NCBI GenBank assembly: GCA_002172675.1
Contig: NETF01000058.1
Location: 17,587-81,586 of the forward strand
Length of the DNA: 64,000 nt
Source: an unicellular cyanobacterium SU3
GTDB lineage: Bacteria; Cyanobacteriota; Cyanobacteriia; Cyanobacteriales; Microcystaceae
Direction: 5' to 3'
Position 1 is the stretch's first letter; each line of letters starts with the position of its first letter. A program made the translations under genes and the position numbers. Below are positions 17,757 to 27,090 of the stretch, piece after piece. The notes below the pieces were generated by a model. The model saw only the letters and a list, made by a program, of their open reading frames with translations. It did not search any database and had not been told where the DNA came from.

Positions 17757-19460
17757 TTGGATACAAACAATAAAGACTTGATAATATCAATATTAAGATT
17801 GCCTTTCATTGTAATACTTTTCTTGTTATGCAGCAATTTACAAGCGCAAGAAACACCAGGTGAAGGACAAATCGCATTGATAAAATCTGAAAGATTAGAG
17901 GGTAAAAATGGGTTGAGATATATTTATTCAGGAAAAAATTTTCCTAGGGTCGTTTTCATGCGTGATAGTACTTACATGTATTGTAACCTTGCTATTCAAA
18001 ATCCAGCCAACAAAAATGTAGAAGCTTTTGGTGATATTATAATCAGAGAAAAAGGTGGTGCTTTACTTACTGGGGATACGCTTTACTACAACAACGATGA
18101 AAATATTGCAGAGATGAGAGGGAATGTTGTATTGATTGATAGCACAACCACACTTTACTCTAATGAACTTTTCTATAATCTTACTACAAGAAATGCCTTT
18201 TATGTAAGTGGGGGAAAAGTGATTGAAAATGGAAGTATTCTAACTAGTGAAAAAGGAAACTACTATTCTGTTTCTCAAGCATTAACATTTAAAGGCGATG
18301 TAGTATTAAGAGATACCGTAAAGCAACAGAATCTTTACACAGATACCTTAACTTATTTCACCCCTACAAAAGATGCATTTTTTCACACCACTACAAGAAT
18401 AGAAACAGAAGATGGGGAATTAGTAGCCGAAAGAGGGAGCTATAATACAAATACTGGGGTAACCAATTTTGAAGGACAAGCACAAGTTGAGTCTGAGGAG
18501 TATACTTTAATTGGTGAAAAGATGTATAGTGACCGCGAAAAAGATGTAAACATAGTTAAGGGTGATGTATACCTTTTAAGCAAAGAAGAGAATGCCATAG
18601 TATTAGGCGACGAGTTAATTTATCGAAAGAATTATGGTAATTCTAAAGTATTTGCCACTGAAGATAAATATGCCATTATGAAAAGACCTTTCGGTGATTC
18701 AGATTCATTGTTTTTAGCTTCAGATACGTTGCTTACCATTAACGATACTATTAATAATGTAAGGCAATTACATGCTTATTACAATGTGAAAATATTCTCA
18801 CAACAGTTACTAGGAAAATGCGACTCATTGGTATATGACTATAATGATTCATCTATTACCATGTTTATGGATCCAATTCTTTGGAATAACGAACAACAAA
18901 TAAAAGCCGATCATATTAAAGCCTTTATTTCTAATAACGAGGTAGACTCTTTGATTTTAACAGATAATTCCTTTTTGATACAGGAAGACACCTTAGGAAA
19001 TTACAATCAGATAAAAGGGAAAAATATGAAGGCATTTTTCTCGAATAAGGAAATTATAAAACTTGATGTAGATGGTAACTGCCAAACAATTTACTTTGCT
19101 TTAGAAGCCGATACGCTTACCATGGGTATGAATAAAGTCGATTGCAGTAAAATGGTCATGTATTTTGCTGACTCAAGTAAGCTAGAAAAAATGTCATTCA
19201 AAAAAACGGTTGATGCAAAGTTTATTCCCCCACATGAAATTGAAGAACCAGAAACAAGATTGAAAGGATTTCGATTAAGATTCGATGAAATACCTGAAAA
19301 AACCATATTTACTTCTCGCAAAAAGAAAGTAATCGTAGAAGAAAAAACTGAAGATAATGAAAATACAATGCAAACTCCTGAGGTAATTATTAATGACCCT
19401 AGTATAAACCTCGAAAAAAAACTACAACAAGGTTTAAAACAAAAAGAAATAAAGAATTGA
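17757..19460 (+). CDS. OstA-like (LptA/LptD N-domain) LPS-transport protein
   Basis: The 567-residue protein has a hydrophobic signal segment (about residues 10-30, ending NLQAQ). Long OstA-type beta-jellyroll repeats follow, with the recurring pattern ...GDTLYYN..., ...YSNELFYNL..., ...EGQAQVESEEYTLIGEKM. OstA domains bind lipopolysaccharide and form the periplasmic bridge to the outer membrane. The C-terminal 60 residues are Lys/Glu-rich. I kept the TTG at 17757 as start, since no ATG precedes the signal sequence; TAAATTTG at 17730-17737 could be its -7 element. It lies next to the WecA-like gene in convergent orientation. Confidence 0.85.
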   Translation: MDTNNKDLIISILRLPFIVILFLLCSNLQAQETPGEGQIALIKSERLEGKNGLRYIYSGKNFPRVVFMRDSTYMYCNLAIQNPANKNVEAFGDIIIREKGGALLTGDTLYYNNDENIAEMRGNVVLIDSTTTLYSNELFYNLTTRNAFYVSGGKVIENGSILTSEKGNYYSVSQALTFKGDVVLRDTVKQQNLYTDTLTYFTPTKDAFFHTTTRIETEDGELVAERGSYNTNTGVTNFEGQAQVESEEYTLIGEKMYSDREKDVNIVKGDVYLLSKEENAIVLGDELIYRKNYGNSKVFATEDKYAIMKRPFGDSDSLFLASDTLLTINDTINNVRQLHAYYNVKIFSQQLLGKCDSLVYDYNDSSITMFMDPILWNNEQQIKADHIKAFISNNEVDSLILTDNSFLIQEDTLGNYNQIKGKNMKAFFSNKEIIKLDVDGNCQTIYFALEADTLTMGMNKVDCSKMVMYFADSSKLEKMSFKKTVDAKFIPPHEIEEPETRLKGFRLRFDEIPEKTIFTSRKKKVIVEEKTEDNENTMQTPEVIINDPSINLEKKLQQGLKQKEIKN

Positions 19461-19467
19461 TATCGAA

Positions 19468-20610
19468 TTAAGAAACTGGTACTTTTTCAGGCTTAATAGA
19501 AGGGAAGGTATCTTTTGCATTACTTACTTTATGATGCGATTTTTTCATTACAAGCTTACGTTTTCTCGCAAATGACTTTCCGTAAGTTAAATAATGAGTA
19601 AATACACTTAAGCTTAAACCCACTAAAAACATCCAATAAAAAAAACTATTGTCAGTAAATCCCCTAAATAAAACTGCTATTAAAATAAATGTACATGTTA
19701 CAGATAAAAGTATGAAGCTAGCAGAAGCATGATTAAAACCCAGCTTTAGCAAAAGATGATGTAAATGGTTTTTATCCGGATCAAATGGAGATTTACCACT
19801 AAAAATTCGAACTGAAAAAACTCTAATAGTATCAAAAAAAGGAATTACTATTATTGCAATAGAGAATGAAATTGGGTTTTGAAAAGAAAAAGTATCTGCT
19901 AATAAATGCCTGTCTTCAATAAACCTAATAAGAGATATGGTAATCAAGAATCCAAGAAATAGAGAGCCAGTATCACCCATGAAAATTTTGGAAGGCATCC
20001 AATTAAACCTTAGAAAAGCAAGTATGCTCCCAGCTACACCTATCAATAAAACTCCATGAAAGTAATGACCTTGTAAATTTATTAGCACCCCTAAAATTGT
20101 GCATGCCAAAAATCCAATTATTCCAGCAAGCCCATCTATGCCATCAATCAAATTAAATGCATTGGTCATGCTTACTATGGTAAAAACTGTAAGTAATACC
20201 GCAAAAGGATAATTGATTTCATTTAACCAAAACAGCCCTTGAAATGAGGTTAGTTGGATTTCTGCACCAAATACAGCGCAACTAATAGCAGGTATAAATA
20301 AAAGTAATTTATATCTTGCCCTCAAGTTCACTAGATCATCTAATAGACCTATTGCAATGATTAAGATACAAGAAATTAGTAAATAGATTTCTTTAGATTC
20401 AAATACATTTTCCAAGTGGACAAGCCAAATACAAATTAAAGTTGTAGGTAAGAATAATATGCCACCAATAGAAGGCTTTTCGATACTATGCACTTTTCTT
20501 AAATCAGGTTTATCAACTATTCTTTGTAGAACTAAAAGTTTAATTAAGTAAGGATAGGCGATAATTGATAGGCAAAATGAAAAAATAAATACAAAAAATA
20601 AACTATTCAT
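19468..20610 (-). CDS. Undecaprenyl-phosphate sugar-1-phosphate transferase (WecA/TagO/MraY family)
   Basis: This 380-residue polytopic membrane enzyme carries the family markers LGLLDDLVNLRARYK, FNLIDGIDGLAG and PDKNHLHHLLLKLGF; the last distinguishes WecA/TagO types from MraY. Such enzymes load GlcNAc-1-P or a related sugar phosphate onto undecaprenyl phosphate, starting O-antigen, teichoic-acid-like or other glycan synthesis. It is separated from the polysaccharide locus by a strong terminator, so it is probably a separate transcript. With the glycosylphosphotransferase next door, the region encodes two alternative chain-initiating enzymes. Confidence 0.9.
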   Translation of the reverse strand: MNSLFFVFIFSFCLSIIAYPYLIKLLVLQRIVDKPDLRKVHSIEKPSIGGILFLPTTLICIWLVHLENVFESKEIYLLISCILIIAIGLLDDLVNLRARYKLLLFIPAISCAVFGAEIQLTSFQGLFWLNEINYPFAVLLTVFTIVSMTNAFNLIDGIDGLAGIIGFLACTILGVLINLQGHYFHGVLLIGVAGSILAFLRFNWMPSKIFMGDTGSLFLGFLITISLIRFIEDRHLLADTFSFQNPISFSIAIIVIPFFDTIRVFSVRIFSGKSPFDPDKNHLHHLLLKLGFNHASASFILLSVTCTFILIAVLFRGFTDNSFFYWMFLVGLSLSVFTHYLTYGKSFARKRKLVMKKSHHKVSNAKDTFPSIKPEKVPVS

Positions 20611-20693
20611 TTGCTAATGAGAGGTTAATTGATTTCTACAGTTTAAACCTCTATACCATACATAATAGTATCTATGTTGAAATTAAATTTTCA

Positions 20694-20725
20694 CAAAAAA
20701 AGGTCTACTCTGATAGAGTAGACCT
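20694..20725 (-). terminator. Rho-independent terminator of the polysaccharide locus
   Basis: On the minus strand AGGTCTACTCT, loop ATC, AGAGTAGACCT is followed by seven T. The 11-bp perfect stem makes this one of the strongest terminators in the window, and it lies directly after the glycosylphosphotransferase gene. Confidence 0.9.
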
Positions 20726-20747
20726 GAATATAATAAAGAATAATATT

Positions 20748-22127
20748 TTACTTGCCTTTTCCTTGAACCATCACTTTCACGGTTAGCATAACTAGTTTCA
20801 TATCAAAAGCAATTGAGATATTATTCAAATATAAAATATCGTATCTCAATCTTTTCACCATTTCTTCAACATTTTCTGCATAACCAAACATTATTTGGCC
20901 AATAGAAGTAATACCTGGTTTTACTGTATGTAACTTTCTATAGTGAGGTGCCAACTCAACAATTTGATCTATAAAATGCTGTCTTTCTGGCCTAGGTCCC
21001 ACAACAGACATATCTCCTATTAAAACATTATAAAACTGGGGTATCTCATCGAGTCTTGTTTTTCGCATAAATCTACCCCAGGGTGTAACTCTTGGGTCAT
21101 AGTCTTTACAGAGTGCTGGTCCTTTTGATTCAGCATTAATATACATACTCCTGAATTTGTAAATCTTAAAAGGATTGCCCCATCTACCTATTCTTTCTTG
21201 AGAATAAAACATAGGACCTTCAGAAGTCAGTTTTGTTACCAAACCTACAACCAAATATACAGGTAAACCTAAGATTAAAACACCCAATGAAAAAGTAATA
21301 TCAAATGACCTTTTTACAATTTTTGCTTTTACATCCTCTATCGATTTTCTACCTATATTTAGTACTGGTATGTAATCTAAATACTCAAGGTCAACTCCCT
21401 TAGATATAAAACCTCTAAAGTCAGAAATTAACTTTATCTTTACTTTATAATCTTCTCCATAAGTAATGATATTTTGTACTAAATCTGGAGACATTTGAGG
21501 TAAGCAACAATAGATTTCATGAATTTCATTACTCTCTGAGTATTTTCTAATCGAAGTTATTTTTTCTTTATCTAGTGTCTCAGATTCATAAAGTGGTTGA
21601 TGCAATCTATAACCTAGCTCTGGGTGTTTATTAAAAAATACTTTAAGTTCATCTGCCAACTGTCCGTGCCCAACAATTAATATATTTCTAGAATTATAAC
21701 CTTTTAGCCTGTAATACTTTAAAAAGGAAACAAATATTACTTTCCAAATTAACAGTAGGCATATGAATATAAAATATGTAAATAGTAATTGCTCCCTAGA
21801 ATAGAAATAAGCCTTAAAAACTACCCAAAATGAAGAAATAAAGAAACCATGTAACAATACAACCATCAAAGAGGAAGCAAATACACCTGAAATAAGATTA
21901 GATTCTATTCTGGTTTTGTTGTATGGTTTTGTTATGTAGAGTAAAAGCAGCCAAACGATATTAAAAAACAGTAATAATCTCAGATATTCACTATTACTTG
22001 ACAAATGGTTTTCATTAGCAAATTTTATATTATAAGCCAATAAAAACGAAATATTTAATAATAGGGTATCAAGAAATATATGAATATGATTAAAATATCG
22101 CGAATATCTTATATATCTTTCTGACAC
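20748..22127 (-). CDS. Polyprenyl glycosylphosphotransferase (exopolysaccharide initiation)
   Basis: The 459-residue protein has four or five N-terminal membrane segments (about residues 15-140), a Rossmann-like middle region (NILIVGHGQLADEL) and a membrane-anchored C-terminal bacterial sugar transferase domain from about 265. The catalytic domain shows ERIGRWGNPFKIYKFRSM, KTRLDEIPQFYNVL and SVVGPRPERQ, the standard motifs of WbaP/WcaJ/EpsL-like enzymes. It transfers a hexose-1-phosphate to undecaprenyl phosphate. It is the last gene of the minus-strand locus, after a leader of about 210 nt that may contain its own promoter. Confidence 0.93.
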   Translation of the reverse strand: MSERYIRYSRYFNHIHIFLDTLLLNISFLLAYNIKFANENHLSSNSEYLRLLLFFNIVWLLLLYITKPYNKTRIESNLISGVFASSLMVVLLHGFFISSFWVVFKAYFYSREQLLFTYFIFICLLLIWKVIFVSFLKYYRLKGYNSRNILIVGHGQLADELKVFFNKHPELGYRLHQPLYESETLDKEKITSIRKYSESNEIHEIYCCLPQMSPDLVQNIITYGEDYKVKIKLISDFRGFISKGVDLEYLDYIPVLNIGRKSIEDVKAKIVKRSFDITFSLGVLILGLPVYLVVGLVTKLTSEGPMFYSQERIGRWGNPFKIYKFRSMYINAESKGPALCKDYDPRVTPWGRFMRKTRLDEIPQFYNVLIGDMSVVGPRPERQHFIDQIVELAPHYRKLHTVKPGITSIGQIMFGYAENVEEMVKRLRYDILYLNNISIAFDMKLVMLTVKVMVQGKGK

Positions 22128-22323
22128 TGCTTAATTTTTAAAAAGACCACTAAAAAAGAGACGTGTTAATCAATATTAACAAACTTAGTCTTAGACAGAA
22201 GTTTAAAAAATACCACTTTGACCAATTACTTACATTGTAAGAATTGAAGTGATTCAAATCATATTTACTTAGAAGACAAGGTTTTTTGTTATTAGCGTAA
22301 CGTAATTAAGGATAGGTGTGCTG

Positions 22324-22331
22324 CAAAAGTA
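22324..22331 (-). promoter_or_regulatory. Candidate -7 element before the glycosylphosphotransferase gene
   Basis: On the minus strand TACTTTTG matches TANNTTTG, with TTTG 23 nt upstream (slightly too far). It would give a leader of about 190 nt. Confidence 0.3.
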
Positions 22332-22340
22332 GTAAAAATT

Positions 22341-23345
22341 CTAATTTTTACTTTCAAATTCATTTAAGAAGTTGTTAAATCTAATCAAAACAAACAAAAT
22401 ACAAATAGATAAGAAACCATATATGGCTCCCCAAAAAACATTATTTATTTGAAAATTAAGTTTGTTTTCTTTTATGAGTTTTATTCCATTAACGATGGAT
22501 ATTCTTTCTATTAAAGTTATAGACCTTCGTACTTCTTGCAATTCTTGAAAAATTTTATAGTCTTTTTCATAAATAGCTAATGGATCTTTCATTATATCTT
22601 GCTCCTCTGAAATAGAAATTTCAAGTTTTGAAGTGAAATTATCTTTTTGCTCAAATAATAGTTTATTATTTACAGCTTTTCTCAATGTATCTAAACTTGC
22701 TAAATCAGTTAGTAATTTTTCCTCTGTTCTTAATAAAATATTTTTTTTTATATCATAGTTTTTGTTCAAAAGTTCATTTTTTTCAAGGAAATTTATTAGC
22801 CATGTCTCTATATTTTCAAGAACAACTGCATTACTGTTCATTTTCAATGTTACAACAAACAAACGAGAATTCATTTCGGAAGCAACAGAAAGAGAGTCTA
22901 ATTTTTCGATTTCTCCATATCGTTCAAAAATATTATGATGATTATAATATGATTTAGCACTTATCCCTTTCAGAACGGCAACATTACTTACATCCGAATT
23001 AAATAGCTCTGCAATTAAGGTGAAATTTCTATCCTTTATATAGTCATCAAGTTTTTCAATCTCATATAAAAAATCAAATCCATTTAAAAAATCTGATTTT
23101 AAAGTTAGACTGGTTTCATATATTGGAGGAGTAAGCTTAGAGAAAAAGAACCCGGATAATCCACCTATAACACTCCCGATTATTAAAAAAACAATCTTTT
23201 CAATAATAAATCTTCTTATTATTACGAGTAGTACAAGTAGTCTATTTATTAATCCAGTTATAAGATTAGTAAAAATCTTTAAAGTATTTAAAACTAAGTC
23301 TTCTAGACTTATCTCATCCACATTGTTTTTACTTTCCTTATTCAT
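22341..23345 (-). CDS. Wzz-like polysaccharide chain-length regulator
   Basis: The 334-residue protein has a Wzz-type layout: an N-terminal membrane segment (about residues 50-70, KIVFLIIGSVIGGLSGFFF) followed by SKLTPPIYETSLTL, a long periplasmic helical region, and a second membrane segment near 300-322. There is no C-terminal kinase domain, so it is an O-antigen-type regulator rather than a Wzc-type BY-kinase. It is expected to set polymer length together with the Wzy proteins encoded upstream. The periplasmic part is shorter and less conserved than in enterobacterial Wzz. Confidence 0.75.
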   Translation of the reverse strand: MNKESKNNVDEISLEDLVLNTLKIFTNLITGLINRLLVLLVIIRRFIIEKIVFLIIGSVIGGLSGFFFSKLTPPIYETSLTLKSDFLNGFDFLYEIEKLDDYIKDRNFTLIAELFNSDVSNVAVLKGISAKSYYNHHNIFERYGEIEKLDSLSVASEMNSRLFVVTLKMNSNAVVLENIETWLINFLEKNELLNKNYDIKKNILLRTEEKLLTDLASLDTLRKAVNNKLLFEQKDNFTSKLEISISEEQDIMKDPLAIYEKDYKIFQELQEVRRSITLIERISIVNGIKLIKENKLNFQINNVFWGAIYGFLSICILFVLIRFNNFLNEFESKN

Positions 23346-23428
23346 ACTCTTTATGATATCCTACTTTTAAATGACAATCTAATCGATGATTGAAATAAAT
23401 CCCCTATTGAAGCATAAACAGAAACAAT

Positions 23429-24361
23429 TTAGTTTTGCATACCAGCAGACCAAAAACTTTTGTACATACTCAATTTCTTTTTTAATGGTAAAGGCATCCT
23501 TTTTTCTGATTTACCTAATTTATAGCCAAAGTATTTAACAAAATTCCTTAGAAGACCATAAAAAATCAGGCTCTGCTTGGAGTGTTTTATCAAATACTCC
23601 ATTTCTTCTTTTACAAATTTAAAACCTGACTTTTCAGCAGTAGCAAATTCTCTTAAAATCCACTTATCGTTTTCATGAAATACCCCTATATCAAAATACC
23701 TTCTGAACTCTTCTGATAATGTGTAGTTATGCGAATGGTAAACCTTAGCATCACCGTTGTAATACACTTTATACCCTTGCTTAATTGCTTTGGCGGCTAC
23801 TATCACATCTTCTCCCATGATAACATTATGTGGAAAACCACCAAATTTTGTAATAATATCTTTATTATAAGCTGCAAACGAATTGGAGTTAGAACATGTT
23901 TTTATCCCCAATTCCTTAATCATCGCTTGATCTTTAAGCATGCTTTCACTTGGATAATTATTAATTCTAGCAAATTCGCTAAATATATCAGCATCTTCAT
24001 GAGGAAGCTGTCTTCCATAAGTTACAGCGATTTGATCATTTTCAACTAATGGATCAACCAGTTTTTCAAATGTATACTTATCATATGGAATAGCATCTTG
24101 AGTGATATATATCAAATACTTACTTTTTGAAAGCCTTAATGCATAATCTCTTGTTGTACCATGGTTAAAGTCTTTAGAAGATATTTCTTTAAAATCGATA
24201 CCCTTAGATTTTAAAAAAGGTTGTGTGGAATCCTTTGAACCAGAATCAACAATTAACAACTCATGTTCCAATGACTGAGACTGAATCTTTTCAATTAAAA
24301 TTGGAAGAAATCTACCAGCATTATATGTTGGTATTACAACAGAAACTTTTTCAGTAAGCAT
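23429..24361 (-). CDS. Family 2 glycosyltransferase (rhamnosyltransferase-like)
   Basis: This 310-residue GT-A enzyme starts VSVVIPTYNAGRFLPIL and continues LLIVDSGSKDSTQPFL, the GT2 nucleotide-sugar binding core. TQDAIPYD occupies the DxD region, as often seen in rhamnosyltransferases. FGGFPHNVIMGEDVIVAAKA is the acceptor-side segment with the catalytic-base region ED. It is cytoplasmic or membrane-associated and adds one sugar of the repeat unit. A -7-like element on the minus strand upstream (24454-24461) may give it a promoter. Donor and linkage are not predictable. Confidence 0.85.
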   Translation of the reverse strand: MLTEKVSVVIPTYNAGRFLPILIEKIQSQSLEHELLIVDSGSKDSTQPFLKSKGIDFKEISSKDFNHGTTRDYALRLSKSKYLIYITQDAIPYDKYTFEKLVDPLVENDQIAVTYGRQLPHEDADIFSEFARINNYPSESMLKDQAMIKELGIKTCSNSNSFAAYNKDIITKFGGFPHNVIMGEDVIVAAKAIKQGYKVYYNGDAKVYHSHNYTLSEEFRRYFDIGVFHENDKWILREFATAEKSGFKFVKEEMEYLIKHSKQSLIFYGLLRNFVKYFGYKLGKSEKRMPLPLKKKLSMYKSFWSAGMQN

Positions 24362-24453
24362 AAAATCCCGTCCTAATTAAAAAATAGTAAAATTGTTGTG
24401 CTATAAATCAAAAAAATAGGATCAGTATCATTTAAAAGATTTTTTTAGTCTCG

Positions 24454-24461
24454 CAAATATA
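24454..24461 (-). promoter_or_regulatory. Candidate -7 element TATATTTG
   Basis: This is a perfect TANNTTTG match on the minus strand, about 90 nt upstream of the GT2 gene in a 196-bp gap. No correctly spaced TTG was found. Confidence 0.3.
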
Positions 24462-24557
24462 AACTGTTTATGTAGTAATTGCGTAAAAATCTAAAGACAT
24501 CTTAAACTGAAATTTTACACAGCAATCATATAACATCTGCATTCTTATAAGTTTAGT

Positions 24558-25664
24558 TTAAACATTCAGGCTATCTAATATTTTATCTACAGTTTCTACC
24601 ATCGTTTTAAAATTAAAAGATTTAGATTTTTTTAATGCCTCTAAAGAGAGGCTATCATAATGTTCTTGATTTTCTGCAATAAAAAGAATTTTATCTTTCA
24701 ATTCGTTCAAATTTTTAACATCAATTTTATAGCCGTTTACATTGTCATCAATTAATTCGGTAATGCCACCTATAGTTGGTACAATAGCCGGTTTACCATA
24801 GTGCATTGCTTCTAATACTGTAAGGCCAAATGTTTCAATCCACTTATCTGTATGAGAAAGGTTTAATAGCAAATCTGCTCGTTGATAAAATTCGTGTACG
24901 TTTTTAGTAGCAGGATAAATATGTAAATTGTTAGGTAATGACTTTTTAGAGAATGTATGATTTATGTTCTCTAAACTTGCATTTACTACCAATTCAAATC
25001 TAAACTCTACTAATAATTTTGATAATTCTATAAACTCCCATATACCTTTGAAATCTTTTAAAGAGCAAATCATTAAAATTTGAAATAAATCTTTCTTTTT
25101 AGCGGGCTCATAACCTTTTACAATATCTAAAAAATCTTTAGAAAGCGCATTATAAACAATAAAAGTATTAGCATCATTAAAATTAAATTGCTCTTTTACA
25201 TAATTCGATACAAAGATTGCATCTGAAGCTGTTTTATAGGCAATCTTTTTCAAAAAGTTATTTAGTATAATAGGCGAAATGGATACCTCATGTATATGAT
25301 ATATTACTTTTTTTTTCATTAATTTACCAACAATAGCCGCTGCAAAAGGTACTAAAGTATTAACATAAAATATAACCTGTTCATTTCTGTATTTAAAGAG
25401 TCTGAAGAATAGCTGTAACTGCGAAAATAAAAAGTAGAATAATGTAAAAAGTTTTATCGAAAACTTCTTGTAAGGAACATGATAATATGTAACCCCACTA
25501 ATTTCCGATAAAAAACCTTCTCTACCTTTAGTTGCAGTATAAAGTTCCACTTGTCTATCATTTTGTACCCAATGTTTAATTAGGTTCGATAGCACTAAAG
25601 GACTTCCACTGTAATCATCTAATCGGTGAAAACAAACTAATTTTTTGGGGTATTTAGTCATCAT
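24558..25664 (-). CDS. Family 4 glycosyltransferase
   Basis: The 368-residue protein has a GT-B fold: an N-terminal acceptor domain (HRLDDYSGSPLVLSNLIKHW, IYHIHEVS) and a C-terminal donor domain with ADLLLNLSHTDKWIETFGLT, then VLEAMHYGKPAIVPTIGG. The latter is the GT4 E-x7-E region. It transfers a sugar from a nucleotide donor to the growing lipid-linked oligosaccharide at the inner face of the membrane. Its start overlaps the end of the O-antigen-ligase-like gene by 11 bp, so the two are co-translated. Confidence 0.88.
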   Translation of the reverse strand: MMTKYPKKLVCFHRLDDYSGSPLVLSNLIKHWVQNDRQVELYTATKGREGFLSEISGVTYYHVPYKKFSIKLFTLFYFLFSQLQLFFRLFKYRNEQVIFYVNTLVPFAAAIVGKLMKKKVIYHIHEVSISPIILNNFLKKIAYKTASDAIFVSNYVKEQFNFNDANTFIVYNALSKDFLDIVKGYEPAKKKDLFQILMICSLKDFKGIWEFIELSKLLVEFRFELVVNASLENINHTFSKKSLPNNLHIYPATKNVHEFYQRADLLLNLSHTDKWIETFGLTVLEAMHYGKPAIVPTIGGITELIDDNVNGYKIDVKNLNELKDKILFIAENQEHYDSLSLEALKKSKSFNFKTMVETVDKILDSLNV

Positions 25665-26910
25665 TTATGACAAAGTAACTGTAGAGAATAGAACTAAATG
25701 TTGTGTAAAATACTACGCCTGCCTGTCTACTTAACACAGCCTCCGTGGTAAAACATATAGATATTAGAATTATAAAAAAAAGATATAGCATAGATTTCTT
25801 TTTTAAAGCATAATAAAATGAAATCGATAGCATAGATAAAAAAACAATTAATCCTACTAAGCCATGTCTTATTGCCTCTTGAAAATATTCATTATGTGAA
25901 TTGAAGCGCATTTCATAGATGTATTCATTTTTATCTTCATAACATTTTACCAATTCTTCAGTATTATCTCCTGTACCTACACCTATTAATAAATTATCTT
26001 CTATAATTTCTAAAGCACAATGCCAAGTTAACATTCTGAGGTTATAGCTATGCCCTACATTTACAGAGTACAAATTATAGGGAACAAGTTCAAGCTTAAA
26101 AGCACTTTTTACCAAATCTTTATATTTTGTTGGCGCTTTTGTCCAACCATAGTAACTCGAAATAATACCTGTAATTAAAAAAATACTTGCTAAAAGGTAT
26201 TTCCTTTTGCAGGTGAAATAAAATAATGTAACTATAGTCCCTCCTGCTATCAATGCAACTGTAGCCATCCTAACTTGGATAACAAACATGAAATAAAGAA
26301 AATAAAAAATGAGAACAAGGTATAAAATCTGAATTAAACGATTTTTAGATTTTGAAATTAGATATGCCAATGTGGCTATGCAAAATACTATGTACATTCC
26401 AAAATATGGCCTGTGTAATATCAACTTTGAAACCATAAATAAAAAGTCAGAAAACACTTGTTTTCCATTTGCATAAAGCAGTAAAGTGCCAATAAAATTT
26501 GCAGCTATAAATACTAGAAGTAGTTTATTGAAACTTGTTTTTACAATTTTAGCTGAAGAACTAATTATTAGAGGTAAAGCCAAGAAAGACAATCTCACTT
26601 CAATGCCATGTTTAGCATCTTTAAAGTATTCTGTATGTATCAATCCAATTATAAATAATAGAAAGTAAAGTAAATGTAACAGAACAAATTTATCTTTATA
26701 AATAGTTGAGAATTTATAGGTATTTGCCTTTCCTAATAACCAAATGATGCTAACAAGTATTATTCCCCAGCTATTCCACCTGAAGCCCCTTTGCATAGAT
26801 ACTATAAGTGTACATATTAGAAACATCAAACAGTACAAAAAAATAGTGTCGTAATTTTTTATTACATATTTTCTAATCTTATTTCCCGAAAAGAAACTCA
26901 TAAATATCAA
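25654..26910 (-). CDS. O-antigen ligase / polymerase-like membrane protein
   Basis: This 418-residue integral membrane protein has 11-12 hydrophobic segments and a large hydrophilic loop between about residues 265 and 345. The loop contains LLIGVGTGDN and RFNSHNEYFQEAIRHGLVG, the signature region of the Wzy_C/O-antigen-ligase family (H-N-x-Y/F). Such proteins ligate or polymerise lipid-linked glycans on the periplasmic side. Another Wzy-like gene lies upstream, so this one may be the ligase and the other the polymerase, but the sequence alone does not decide. Confidence 0.8.
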   Translation of the reverse strand: MIFMSFFSGNKIRKYVIKNYDTIFLYCLMFLICTLIVSMQRGFRWNSWGIILVSIIWLLGKANTYKFSTIYKDKFVLLHLLYFLLFIIGLIHTEYFKDAKHGIEVRLSFLALPLIISSSAKIVKTSFNKLLLVFIAANFIGTLLLYANGKQVFSDFLFMVSKLILHRPYFGMYIVFCIATLAYLISKSKNRLIQILYLVLIFYFLYFMFVIQVRMATVALIAGGTIVTLFYFTCKRKYLLASIFLITGIISSYYGWTKAPTKYKDLVKSAFKLELVPYNLYSVNVGHSYNLRMLTWHCALEIIEDNLLIGVGTGDNTEELVKCYEDKNEYIYEMRFNSHNEYFQEAIRHGLVGLIVFLSMLSISFYYALKKKSMLYLFFIILISICFTTEAVLSRQAGVVFYTTFSSILYSYFVINDD

Positions 26911-27090
26911 CAGTGCATTTTAGTACTTAAAAAATTCAAGTAGGAACAGTCAAAAAAAGTATTAGTTTAAAGAATACAATCTATAGTTAAGGCTCAATAA
27001 TTTGAAATTACATTGATTGAATTTATTGATCCCCATGCTACCTAACAATCTTAATAATTTATAAAAAAATAGTATTCTAATTTTGTATTG

